From contig JAFRPY010000112.1 of the NCBI GenBank assembly GCA_017428925.1, positions 1 to 34,307 of the forward strand: a stretch of DNA of 34,307 nucleotides, written 5' to 3'. The position numbers and the translations under genes are program-made. Shown here one piece after another: positions 1 through 6,994 of this stretch. The stretch comes from Prevotella sp. GTDB lineage: Bacteria; Bacteroidota; Bacteroidia; Bacteroidales; Bacteroidaceae. The stretch's first letter is position 1. Each line of letters begins with the position of its first letter. A model generated the notes under the pieces. It had not been told where the DNA came from, did not search any database, and was given only the letters and a program-made list of their open reading frames with translations.

Positions 1-312
1 AAAATCATTCAGATAGAGAGTTTATAGATTTTCGAAATAGATTTTCTTGAGATTATTAGGCCGTGCTCTACCAATAAAGCAAGGGTCGCTTCGCTCAAAA
101 TTATTAAAAAATTGATTAAAAAATCATTCAGATAGAGAGTTGACAGATTTTCGAAATTGATTTTCAAAAGATTTTGACGCCTCTGGCCGACCAATAATTC
201 ATGGGTCGCTTCGCTCAAAATCATTAAAAAATAGGTTGAAAAATCATTCAGATAGAGTGTTGATAGATTTTCGAAATAAATTTTCTTGAGATTTTGAGTA
301 CGAAGTACGACC
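1..312. repeat. Tandem ~109-nt imperfect palindromes (one partial, two complete)
   Basis: Two complete units lie at 84-192 and 204-312, each 109 nt. A truncated unit ends at 72. Each unit starts GGTCGCTTCGCTCAAAAT and ends near ATTTTGAGGCC..GGCCGACC, so its ends are inverted relative to each other, and the A/T-rich middle contains TTCGAA-centred self-complementary sequence. Units are separated by 11-nt spacers (73-83 and 193-203) that begin AAT. The second complete unit directly abuts the promoter and start of the GxxExxY gene. The family resumes at 751. I do not recognise it as a named element; the fold and its bounds are read by eye. Confidence 0.8.
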
Positions 313-323
313 ATTTAACTTTG
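293..323 (+). promoter_or_regulatory. Bacteroidetes-type promoter for the GxxExxY gene
   Basis: TTTG at 293-296 and TAACTTTG at 316-323 match the Bacteroidetes -33 (TTTG) and -7 (TAnnTTTG) elements with 19 nt between them. The -33 box lies inside the palindromic repeat ending at 312, and the -7 box lies in the spacer. Only five bases separate the -7 box from the ATG at 329, so the transcript would be leaderless or nearly so. Confidence 0.55.
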
Positions 324-328
324 AACCC

Positions 329-751
329 ATGAACTTGATCGAAGAACATAATTTAAAATATAAATTCTTTAGTGATATTACAGGTGCTGCCATGAAGGTG
401 CATAGAAAATATCATGCAGGTCTGCTTGAATCAGCATACGAAGCGGCTTTGAAATATCTATTGGAGCAACAAGGATATAAGGTAGAAAGGCAGGCCCTCC
501 TTCCAGTCTATTGGGATGACGTTAAGTTGGATCAGACGTACCGGATGGATCTGGTGGTCAATGATAATATCATTTTAGAGTTGAAGGCCATTAATTTTGT
601 TGACAAAGAGCATCGCAAGCAACTTTTCAATTATATGAATATAACGCATTGTCCCTATGGAATGTTGCTAAACTTTGGCCCCAAGGGGCTGTTCTCAGAA
701 TGGTATAAACGGTTTGATGATGGTAAAATTGAAAAGATAAAATTGTATTAG
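329..751 (+). CDS. GxxExxY family protein (PD-(D/E)XK nuclease-like)
   Basis: The 140-residue protein carries the signature GLLESAY at residues 31-37, which gives the family its GxxExxY name. A PD-(D/E)XK-like core follows: D74 in YRMDLVV, then E84-x-K86 in ILELKA, with Q98 downstream. Length and motif order fit the family (Pfam PDDEXK_3), whose members are scattered as single genes in Bacteroidetes and whose biochemical role is not established. The start is ATG 329, placed just after a promoter; there is no Shine-Dalgarno. The gene fills a spacer between two palindromic repeat units, and its TAG stop (749-751) shares its last G with the first base of the next unit. That arrangement suggests a cassette-like or mobile gene. 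It is not linked by function to the polysaccharide genes. The family call is firm; nuclease activity is inferred. Confidence 0.9.
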   Translation: MNLIEEHNLKYKFFSDITGAAMKVHRKYHAGLLESAYEAALKYLLEQQGYKVERQALLPVYWDDVKLDQTYRMDLVVNDNIILELKAINFVDKEHRKQLFNYMNITHCPYGMLLNFGPKGLFSEWYKRFDDGKIEKIKLY

Positions 752-1093
752 GTCGCCACGCTCAAAAAGCTTGGAAAAACCATTCAATTATAGAGTTGAT
801 AGATTTTTGAAAAAGATTTTCTATAGATTTTGAGGCCTTTGGCCGACCCAAGAAAGAAGTATGGTCGTCGCAATGCTCCTCAAAATTATTCGAAAATTGA
901 ATTTAAAATCATTCAAATAATAATTGGTGGATTTTGGAAAAGATTTTTTATCGATTTTGAGGCCTTTGGCCGACCAATCGTGTAGGGTCGCTTCGCTCAA
1001 AATCATTCAAAAATCAAGAAAAAAATCATTCAAATAAAAGTTGATAGATTTTCGAGACAGATTTTCTTGAGATTTTGAGGCCTTAGGCCGACC
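751..1093. repeat. Three further GGTCG...CGACC palindromic units
   Basis: Units lie at 751-848 (98 nt), 863-975 (113 nt) and 986-1093 (108 nt), separated by spacers of 14 and 10 nt. They carry the same end sequences as the units at 84-312: GGTCG followed by CTCAAAA at the left, ATTTTGAGGCC and GGCCGACC at the right. The left arm varies (CGCCACGC, TCGCAATGC, CGCTTCGC) but keeps a short hairpin. The Fic gene begins 41 nt after the last unit. Half-units are also visible at 2195-2230 and 3339-3400. Confidence 0.8.
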
Positions 1094-1134
1094 AATGATA
1101 AAGAGCATCATCCGTAAGCAGTACGATATATTCC

Positions 1135-1998
1135 ATGAGTAAGCAGTCGATTAGGTTTTATCACGATCATGAGGTCCGAGCCGTTTGGGACGAGGAACGT
1201 TCCAAATGGTGGTTCTCTGTGCTGGATATCGTCGAAGCGATTACTGAGAGCGTGAATCCAAGAAAGTATTGGAGCGTTCTTAAAAACCGATTGAAGAAAT
1301 CCGGTAATGAGTTGACTACACGTTGTAGTCAACTGAAGTTGACGGCTGCTGATGGAAAGAAATATGCAACTGATTGTTTCTCGCAGGATGATATCATGGA
1401 GGTTGTGAAGGTCATTCCGAGCAAAAAGACCACGGAGTTCCTCGAATGGTTCACTTATAGCGACAATACTATCGACGGGCGCAGCAAGAAAAAAGCATAT
1501 ACGTTTATTGAAAGCAACCTGGTGGCCGACAAGGATGTCGGGACCGTGAAGGCATTGCAGCAGATTCATGCCTATATCTTCGGTGGACTCTATGACTTTG
1601 CCGGAAAGATACGTACGAAGACCATTTCAAAAGGGAATACGTTGTTTTGTCTTGCCGAGTACCTGCCTCAGAACCTGAAGACGATTGAGCAGATGCCGGA
1701 GACTACCTTCGATGAGATTGTTGACAAATATGTTGAGATGAACGTGGCTCACCCGTTTATGGAAGGCAATGGCCGAAGCACACGCATCTGGCTCGACCTC
1801 ATCTTCAAGAAACGACTGGGCATGTGTGTCGACTGGAGCAAAATAGACAAGAACGAATATCTCGGTGCGATGGTGGAGAGTCAGATGGATAGCAGCAAAA
1901 TAAGAATGCTCTTGAAGCAGGCCCTTACGGATCGTATTGACGACCGCGAGATCTTCATGAAGGGTATCGACTATTCATATTATTATGAACAGGAGTGA
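1135..1998 (+). CDS. Fic domain protein (probable AMPylase) with Bro-N-like N-terminus
   Basis: This 287-residue protein has the complete Fic active-site motif HPFMEGNGRSTR at 206-217, with catalytic H206 and the nucleotide-binding GNGR. The Fic fold spans roughly 125-265. Fic enzymes usually transfer AMP from ATP to a hydroxyl side chain of a target protein. Residues 5-105 resemble the Bro-N/antirepressor domain found before Fic domains in Bacteroidetes. The last residues contain SYYYE (281-285), which fits the (S/T)xxxE(G/N) inhibitory helix that class III Fic proteins carry at the C-terminus. Here E is followed by Q and then E-stop instead of G/N and a tail, so auto-inhibition may be altered. 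ATG 1135 is the first good start. The gene stands alone, with no antitoxin-like partner beside it. It follows a palindromic unit and is followed by repeats, suggesting an accessory gene. Confidence 0.9.
   Translation: MSKQSIRFYHDHEVRAVWDEERSKWWFSVLDIVEAITESVNPRKYWSVLKNRLKKSGNELTTRCSQLKLTAADGKKYATDCFSQDDIMEVVKVIPSKKTTEFLEWFTYSDNTIDGRSKKKAYTFIESNLVADKDVGTVKALQQIHAYIFGGLYDFAGKIRTKTISKGNTLFCLAEYLPQNLKTIEQMPETTFDEIVDKYVEMNVAHPFMEGNGRSTRIWLDLIFKKRLGMCVDWSKIDKNEYLGAMVESQMDSSKIRMLLKQALTDRIDDREIFMKGIDYSYYYEQE
1310..1334. repeat. Perfect 11-nt hairpin inside the fic gene
   Basis: AGTTGACTACA at 1310-1320 and TGTAGTCAACT at 1324-1334 pair perfectly around a 3-nt loop (CGT). The hairpin encodes residues of the Bro-N-like domain and may be chance, or an mRNA structure. 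Confidence 0.6.
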
Positions 1999-2059
1999 CC
2001 TCACACAGATCTTGACGATCTTATTTGATAGTTGAAAGTTTAGTGTTTAGAGTTTAGAG

Positions 2060-2189
2060 GTGCCGTTGGCGCAGTTCTTTCTCCGTTTTACTACGAAAGC
2101 GCCCCTACGGGTCGAGCGGAGAGTGCGCCGTTGGCGCAAGTTCTTTCTCCGTTTTTCTACGAAAGCGCCCCTGCGGGTCGAGCGGAGAA
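2060..2189. repeat. Two tandem copies of a ~65-nt hairpin-rich element
   Basis: Copies occupy about 2060-2122 and 2123-2189. Each runs: GCC-GTT-GGC hairpin, GTTCTTTCTCCGTTT, CTACGAAAGCGCCCC, a TACGGG or TGCGGG loop, then CGAGCGGAGA. A third, more diverged copy is at 2602-2650. The open frame across the pair only reflects the repeat and is not a gene. The same element is found in reverse orientation, in frame, inside the glycosyltransferase gene at 6737-6782. Confidence 0.75.
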
Positions 2190-2210
2190 GCTTGGGTCGT
2201 CGCTGCGCGA

Positions 2211-2404
2211 GAAATTATTCAAAATTTGATACAAAATTCGACAAAGAAAATGATGAAGTGTTTCTACGAAACTTTAGGTAGATAGGATGATTGAGATGAA
2301 GAACAAGTTCTCCAGTCTCAACCATACTGCCAACCTTGCATTGTAAAAACTTGCAATGTTCATCATTTTCCTGAAAAATTCTGAGTATAATTTGTAAAAT
2401 TTCC
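2211..2404. repeat. ~190-nt A/T-rich inverted-repeat element, copy A
   Basis: The left end 2211-2256 and right end 2360-2404 form an imperfect inverted repeat of about 44 nt. Both ends have the pattern GGAAATT(N)ACAAA...AATTTT...AAAATGATGA. The roughly 100-nt centre has smaller self-complementary segments such as CATTGTAAAAACTTGCAATG near 2339-2358. A second copy with the same ends and a different centre is at 12839-13030. It could be a MITE-like element or a structured RNA. No ORF, no transposase and no clear target-site duplication were seen. Confidence 0.6.
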
Positions 2405-2439
2405 AGCCGTAGGCTGATAATATCTCACACAGATCTTTA

Positions 2440-2800
2440 CCATCTAAACAGATAAGGCTGCTACGCAGCAGTTCAAAGTGTAAAGTCTTTCAGACGTGTA
2501 AAAAGTGTAATGTCCGTTAGACGAGTAATAACTCACACAGATCTTGACCATCTAAACAGAAGTATCAGTTTCTGGATTCTAGTTTCTAGTTTCTGGTTTC
2601 TGGTTCTTTCCCCACTACGTTCTGAAAGCGTCCCTTTGGGCCGAGCGTCTGGTTTCTAGTTGTTTATGATCTGTGAACTTTGAATGTAGCTCTGCTGCAA
2701 TTGCCGCCGTAGGGCTTGAAACTTGAAACTAGAAACAAGGAACTGCGCGAAGCGCTATCTGTGAGATCCATGAGATCCGTGTGACATATTTATATATATA
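2440..2800. repeat. Mixed hairpin units and heptad repeats before the next gene
   Basis: Hairpin units with changing arms occur at 2457-2525: GCTGC-TAC-GCAGC, GTCT-TTC-AGAC and GTC-CGTT-AGAC, joined by GTGTAAA-like linkers. A run of 7-nt repeats (AGTTTCT, GGATTCT, AGTTTCT, AGTTTCT, GGTTTCT) covers about 2567-2603, and a reverse-complement run (CTTGAAA, CTTGAAA, CTAGAAA) lies near 2717-2740. Apart from these, 1999-2809 holds no gene that I can support. Confidence 0.65.
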
Positions 2801-2809
2801 TGAGTATTT

Positions 2810-3271
2810 ATGACGCAATTGACTGATGAACAAAAAAAGATTCAAATGAGTGACATGAAGTCATTCGATGAGCAGATGCCATCCGTAGGAATTTTCTGGT
2901 ATGATCCCGAGGACCATTCATTCTTCGGCGTTCGGAAATCAGAGTTAACTCCTAAGATGGTTGAAGATGCGGCGGAGAAAGGACTCCCATTCATTAATTA
3001 TCCCCATCTTCATCGTCAAGTATGGGCGAAAGAATATTTCCGTGCCCAGGCAAAACATGAAGAGACCAAGTTCAAAGGCGATTATACGCAGATACCCCGT
3101 GGACGAGTGGCTTGGAACATTGATAAGTTCATTGTACTTGTAGGCCACTGGGCAGAGCCAATACAAGATGAACTGACTGCTCTCATCGAGGAGGAGTTTT
3201 CACTTCCCTATTTTGAGTTTGTGTATGATGCACATTGGGATCTCGGTCATGGATGGTCGGGGGATATGTAG
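2810..3271 (+). CDS. Conserved hypothetical protein, 153 aa
   Basis: The predicted protein is soluble and acidic, with no signal peptide, membrane segment or familiar catalytic motif. Distinctive segments are VGIFWYDPEDHSFFGVRKSEL at about 26-46, a central IPRGRVAW near 95-102, and an aromatic, acidic end DAHWDLGHGWSGDM. The composition is well ordered and the codon use is gene-like, so I take it as real. I believe close relatives exist in Bacteroidales, but I cannot name a family or function. The chosen ATG follows a T/A-rich stretch (TATTTATATATATATG); an ATG ten bases earlier is in another frame. It stands alone between repeat-filled regions, and hairpin units begin within about 12 nt of its stop. 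Confidence 0.75.
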   Translation: MTQLTDEQKKIQMSDMKSFDEQMPSVGIFWYDPEDHSFFGVRKSELTPKMVEDAAEKGLPFINYPHLHRQVWAKEYFRAQAKHEETKFKGDYTQIPRGRVAWNIDKFIVLVGHWAEPIQDELTALIEEEFSLPYFEFVYDAHWDLGHGWSGDM

Positions 3272-3649
3272 AAATGTAAAGGCCTGACGGCGTGTAAGGC
3301 AGCGGAGCTGCGGGTAAGGCCTAACGGCGTGTAATAATGGTCGTCGCGTTGCTCCTTAAAATTATTCAAAAATCAAATAAAAAATCGTTCAAACATAATT
3401 ACTCACACAGATCTTTACTATCCTCTTCTACGAGTTTAGAGTTTAGTGTTTAGTGTTTAGAGCCAGTTTAATAGTTTAAAGTATTAAGTTTTTGAACCTC
3501 TTGAACGTGTGAAGCACTATTGAACATTGAACTGCGCTTTCGCGCTTTGGCCGACCCGCTAGTTGTTCATTTGAATTGCAGCTTTGCTACCTAACTCGAG
3601 TTTTCGACTAACTATATATAGATTTCTCATATTGTAAAACATAACTCTC
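3272..3649. repeat. Gene-free repeat region before the polysaccharide operon
   Basis: Hairpin units with GTGTAAGG-type linkers lie at 3282-3291 (GCC-TGAC-GGC), 3299-3311 (GCAGC-GGA-GCTGC) and 3319-3328 (GCC-TAAC-GGC). A left half of the GGTCG palindrome follows at 3339-3400, then a CTCACACAG copy at 3402. Heptads (GTTTAGA, GTTTAGT, GTTTAGT, GTTTAGA) cover about 3434-3461, then TTGAAC-linked units, and a right palindrome end GGCCGACC lies at 3549-3556. I see no convincing TAnnTTTG promoter immediately before 3650, although the operon must start here or be read through from upstream. Confidence 0.65.
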
Positions 3650-4711
3650 ATGATAGTTCTACTATTTATCTTCCTCTTTTTTGTTGTATCAACGTATGCA
3701 CAGAGCATTGTCAATAAGAACACAAGACTGAATGTGTTGTACATGCTATTCTTCATACTAGCTCTCATTGCGGGTTCTCGTGGGTTGGAATTTTCTGATA
3801 CGTCTGCTTATACCTATGCTTTCCAGAATGAGGCACCAACTCTTGCTAATTACTCGATACTGAGTAAGAGTATGTACTATGATGAGAGTGGATTCTTTCT
3901 TTTGGCGGTACTAGTTAAAACGTTTACGTCGAGTCCACGCGTTTATTTGATGACTGTCGCTCTCGTTACGATGTTCATCATGTGCATCAATGACAAAAAA
4001 TACAGTATCTTTCCTTTTGTTGGCCTTTGTGTGTATGTTGCACGTTTCTATATGGGACGTGATTTTATCCAAATACGTGCCTCTCTTTCTTATGCTATTT
4101 TGTTTTGGGCTATTCAGTATATATATGAGAAAAAAATGGCATTGTATTTTCTCTGGGTGTTTATTGCTTATCAATTCCATCATAGTGCAGTTGTTGCTAT
4201 CCCCTTGTATTTTTTATGTAATTGGATAGATTTAAAAAAATGGCATATTGTTGTTGGCCTCATTATTGCATTTATTATTGGAGGATTGTATTCTGATGTT
4301 GTCAGAATGTATGTAGAAGATAATGCAAGTGACTTGAATATTTCGGGCGACTATGTTACTGGTGGTACAGAAGCCTATGTAGAAGGAAAAGGTTTATTGA
4401 ATCCGTTAATTTATTTTCAATGTGCCATTTTATTATTATATACATATTATGAAGAATTGTTAGCTCCACAGAACAAGTATTATTATGTTTTACGAACTGG
4501 GTATTTTTATTCAACGTTGATTCTTATTATATTCTGTACCTATGCAGTGCTATCTGGTCGCACCGCTACTATTTATGCGACACTTGAGATGGCCATTATC
4601 CCATCTCTCCTTGGTATAACAAAAAAGAGTGATAGAAGTTATGCTTATTTTGCAATAGGAGTAGCATTAACTGGAATATTCTATATGAACTATCTGTCTG
4701 TGTTTAAATGA
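3650..4711 (+). CDS. EpsG family (Wzy-like) polysaccharide polymerase
   Basis: This 353-residue integral membrane protein has about ten hydrophobic segments across its length and a highly A/T-rich gene. Near the N-terminus it has AGSRGLEFSDTSAYTYAF (around 41-58), the arginine- and aspartate-containing pattern typical of the EpsG family. Near 130 it has FYMGRDFIQIRASLSYAI, another typical EpsG segment. EpsG/Wzy proteins act in the inner membrane and join lipid-linked repeat units into a polymer at the periplasmic face. It is the first gene of the plus-strand glycosyltransferase run, 22 nt before the next gene. A hydrophobic N-terminus starting at ATG 3650 fits. The exact linkage formed cannot be read from sequence. 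O-antigen ligase is a less likely alternative because the family pattern is EpsG. Confidence 0.85.
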   Translation: MIVLLFIFLFFVVSTYAQSIVNKNTRLNVLYMLFFILALIAGSRGLEFSDTSAYTYAFQNEAPTLANYSILSKSMYYDESGFFLLAVLVKTFTSSPRVYLMTVALVTMFIMCINDKKYSIFPFVGLCVYVARFYMGRDFIQIRASLSYAILFWAIQYIYEKKMALYFLWVFIAYQFHHSAVVAIPLYFLCNWIDLKKWHIVVGLIIAFIIGGLYSDVVRMYVEDNASDLNISGDYVTGGTEAYVEGKGLLNPLIYFQCAILLLYTYYEELLAPQNKYYYVLRTGYFYSTLILIIFCTYAVLSGRTATIYATLEMAIIPSLLGITKKSDRSYAYFAIGVALTGIFYMNYLSVFK

Positions 4712-4733
4712 AAATACATGAAAACAATATGAT

Positions 4734-5714
4734 ATGCCTTTAATAACTGTTATCGTCCCCATATACAATGTGGACAGGCTGATGCGAAAGTGCCTCAACT
4801 CCATACTTGATCAAACTTTCCAGGACTTTGAATGTCTATTGATTGATGATGGTAGCAAGGACGGCTCACCTGCTATCTGCGATGAGTATGCGGCAAAGGA
4901 TGTGCGTTTCAAAGCTTTTCATAAACCCAACGGAGGTCTTAGCGATGCCCGCAACTATGGTTTAGAACGAGCTCAAGGCGACTACACCATCTTCTTTGAC
5001 CCCGATGACTGGGTGGATGCCGACTGCTTGAAGGACCTGTATGCGAAAGCGTTGGAGACCGATGCAGATATGGTAATGTGTGACCTGTATTATAATGATC
5101 CCTATCGCCAGGGTTACTGCAAGCAAGAACCGACCAGTTTGGACCACAATGACGTACTTAAGGATATAATTGTCGGTAAGGTCTATGGTTTCACGGTGAC
5201 AAAACTGCTTCGTCGCAGTCTCTATCAACAATACGACTTACAATATCCTGTAGGCATGTATGGCTGTGAGGATCAGTATACGATGTGTAAATTACTGAAG
5301 AACGACGTTAAGATTGCATATTTGCCGAAAGCGTACTATCATTATATGCATTTTGGGAATGATACTCTTTCCAGGCATTACGACGAAACAACCTATCAGC
5401 ATGACTTGCTGATTCGCCAGAAGTTTTGTGATCTGCTATCGGATACAGAATATAAGCAGTTAGCTTTTGATAGTAAATCTGAGTGGATTTTGTATCGAGC
5501 ATTTATGTATGGAAGAAAAGAATATGCCTCAAAGCAGTTTGTCTCTGTTTTCTCAGAATTTGAGGCGTATACCAATAATACCGAACCAGCTTATTTGTCG
5601 TATTTCTATCGCGCTTCTTTGGCTGGGTATTATCAATTTGCAAGATTTGTTTTTGAAGTGCTATTTCAGTCGAAGCAAATCATTAAGAAATTTAAGTGCA
5701 TAATTAAGAGATGA
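4734..5714 (+). CDS. Family 2 glycosyltransferase (GT-A fold)
   Basis: A complete GT2 domain fills about residues 4-215 of 326: VIVPIYN near 7, DDGSKDGS at 38-45, NGGLSDARN near 66-74, the metal-binding FDPDDW near 89-94, and the acceptor-side GCEDQ near 182-186. These enzymes move a sugar from a nucleotide-sugar to the growing lipid-linked oligosaccharide on the cytoplasmic side. The C-terminal 60 residues are amphipathic with a basic end (IIKKFKCIIKR), consistent with membrane association. The stop overlaps the next start in ATGA (5711-5714), so translation of the two is probably coupled. The donor sugar is not predictable. Confidence 0.92.
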   Translation: MPLITVIVPIYNVDRLMRKCLNSILDQTFQDFECLLIDDGSKDGSPAICDEYAAKDVRFKAFHKPNGGLSDARNYGLERAQGDYTIFFDPDDWVDADCLKDLYAKALETDADMVMCDLYYNDPYRQGYCKQEPTSLDHNDVLKDIIVGKVYGFTVTKLLRRSLYQQYDLQYPVGMYGCEDQYTMCKLLKNDVKIAYLPKAYYHYMHFGNDTLSRHYDETTYQHDLLIRQKFCDLLSDTEYKQLAFDSKSEWILYRAFMYGRKEYASKQFVSVFSEFEAYTNNTEPAYLSYFYRASLAGYYQFARFVFEVLFQSKQIIKKFKCIIKR

Positions 5715-6994
5715 AGATTTTTATCGTACAATCACATCTTGGAGGTGGAGGGGCAGAAAGAGTTGGTGTTATGTTGGCTAATGGCTTTTCTCTTCGAGGC
5801 CATGATGTCACGATTGCAACCGATTTAAAAGCAAAGCAAAATTATATACCTTTATCATCTGTTAAAATAGTTAATATTGTTTCATCGAAAAAGAATGTTT
5901 TAATAAAATGGTGTTATGCTATATGGAATTTAAGAAACATATGTGCAGAAAGTAGACCAGATGTAATTATTGGAATAATGCAACTAAGCTCATTTGTTTC
6001 AAAAGTTTCTACCATAGGATTGGGGATTCCTACTATTATGATGGAGCATTACTATTTTGAGAGTCCAAATGGATTGACATCGTTTGAGAAGTTTTGTAAA
6101 TTTTATCTCAATAAAGTATATCCAATAGTTACAGTATTAACATCAGCAGATAAAATACTTGCCGAACAGTCTTTAAAACATATCGTTATTATGCCAAATC
6201 CATTAGCGCTGAAACCTGTGGTTAATAAAGGTGTTAGAAGTAATGTCTTGTTAGCAATAGGACGACTGGATGCTTGGTATTATAAAGGATTTGATGTGCT
6301 AATCAAAAGTTTTGCTAAACTATTGAATGGTTCAAAAGTGGCAGAGCCACGTTCAAGGTTCAAAAGCAATGACATTGCGTTCAAGATAAGAGAAGAAGGG
6401 TGGAAGCTACAGATTGCAGGAACGGGTAGCGAAGAGAGCTTGAATTATTTGAAACAATTATGTAAGGAGAATGGGATAGAGGACTCTGTGGAGTTTCTCG
6501 GGTTTAGGAAGGATGTTGAAAAACTCTATCAAGAGGCTTCTGCCTTTGTACTCAGTAGTCGTTATGAGGCTTTCGGTTTAGTTTTGATTGAAGCAATGAG
6601 CCAGGGATGCGCGTGTATAGCTTGTGATTACAAAGGACGTCAACGAGAAATTATGAGCCCCACCTCGACCCTCCCCAGTTGGGGCGGGGAAAGTTCCGTT
6701 GAAAGCCCGTCTCTCGGAACTCGAAACATGAACCCTGACGCTCGGCTCAGCCGCTTTCGGAGCTATGACGGAGAAAGAACTCAAAACATTCCTGTTGAAG
6801 CGTGCGAAACAGGAATCCTGTGCGAGCCTGATAATGTCAATGCCTTAGCTGATGCTATGACTAAGATGATTACTGACGATGAATATCGTGAAAGCGTTAG
6901 GAAGAATGCGATTGAACGATCAAAATATTACTCGATTGAGAATACAATGGATAGGTGGGAAAAACTTTTAGGCCAAGTTGTAAACAAGAAATGA
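5711..6994 (+). CDS. Family 4 glycosyltransferase carrying two repeat-derived insertions
   Basis: This 427-residue GT-B enzyme starts MKIFIVQSHLGGGGAERVGV, the usual GT4 glycine loop, and has the EX7E catalytic motif at E286/E294 in YEAFGLVLIEAM. The end, GILCEPDN with following helices, is standard. Relatives are nearer 360-380 residues, and the excess is explained by two unusual blocks. Residues about 206-225 come from two tandem 28-nt hairpin units (6330-6385). Residues about 316-361, rich in Ser, Pro, Arg and Gly, come from intergenic-type repeats (6656-6790) placed between QREIM and the GILCEP segment. The frame stays open throughout and the motifs on both sides are intact, so the enzyme may still work with long surface loops. 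It overlaps both neighbours by ATGA and is a paralog of the next gene. Confidence 0.9.
   Translation: MKIFIVQSHLGGGGAERVGVMLANGFSLRGHDVTIATDLKAKQNYIPLSSVKIVNIVSSKKNVLIKWCYAIWNLRNICAESRPDVIIGIMQLSSFVSKVSTIGLGIPTIMMEHYYFESPNGLTSFEKFCKFYLNKVYPIVTVLTSADKILAEQSLKHIVIMPNPLALKPVVNKGVRSNVLLAIGRLDAWYYKGFDVLIKSFAKLLNGSKVAEPRSRFKSNDIAFKIREEGWKLQIAGTGSEESLNYLKQLCKENGIEDSVEFLGFRKDVEKLYQEASAFVLSSRYEAFGLVLIEAMSQGCACIACDYKGRQREIMSPTSTLPSWGGESSVESPSLGTRNMNPDARLSRFRSYDGERTQNIPVEACETGILCEPDNVNALADAMTKMITDDEYRESVRKNAIERSKYYSIENTMDRWEKLLGQVVNKK
6330..6385. repeat. Two tandem 28-nt hairpin units inside the GT4 gene
   Basis: Unit 1 is 6330-6357 and unit 2 is 6358-6385. Both read GTTCAAAA, a hairpin, then GTTCAAG. 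The hairpins are GTGGC-AGA-GCCAC and GCAAT-GAC-ATTGC: different arms, each perfectly paired, in the same frame-open context. The reverse complement (TTGAACG, hairpin, CTTTTGAAC) matches the units of the intergenic array at 15383-15504. Confidence 0.85.
6656..6790. repeat. Intergenic-type repeats inserted in frame in the GT4 gene
   Basis: The first part, 6656-6692 (AGCCCCACCTCGACCCTCCC, then AGTTGGGGCGGGGAAAG), closely matches the intergenic block at 16715-16755. The last part, 6737-6782, is the reverse complement of the TTCTTTCTCCGT...GAAAGCG...CGAGCG element seen at 2073-2122, 2139-2189 and 2602-2650. In between, GTTCCG and CGGAAC (6694-6720) are inverted. The block encodes about 46 residues absent from normal GT4 proteins. 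Confidence 0.75.

Larger units (their letters stand above)
2000..2560. repeat. Dispersed CTCACACAGATCTTKACCATC repeat
   Basis: Near-identical copies start at 2000, 2424 and 2532. A fourth copy is at 3402, and a diverged copy (TTACACGGATTTATACCATC) lies near 14174. The copies at 2424 and 2532 continue into TAAACAGA. Copies sit in gene-free stretches. The reverse form ATCTGTGAGAT...ATCCGTGTGA at 2757-2784 also resembles it. No function is apparent. Confidence 0.65.

Noticed and set aside
9-314. 101-codon open frame on the minus strand
   Set aside because: It is repetitive translation of the 109-nt palindromes with no promoter and no homology pattern.
1-1093. Integron cassette array
   Set aside because: The palindromes with genes in spacers resemble it, but attC core motifs (RYYYAAC/GTTRRRY) and an integrase are missing, so I only report an analogy.
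2060-2281. 73-codon open frame on the plus strand
   Set aside because: It lies wholly over tandem hairpin-rich repeats, has a repetitive Arg-rich translation, and no promoter or conserved family pattern.
5711-6994. Glycosyltransferase pseudogene
   Set aside because: Two repeat insertions are present, but the frame is open from start to stop, catalytic E286/E294 are intact and both ends overlap neighbours as in a working operon.
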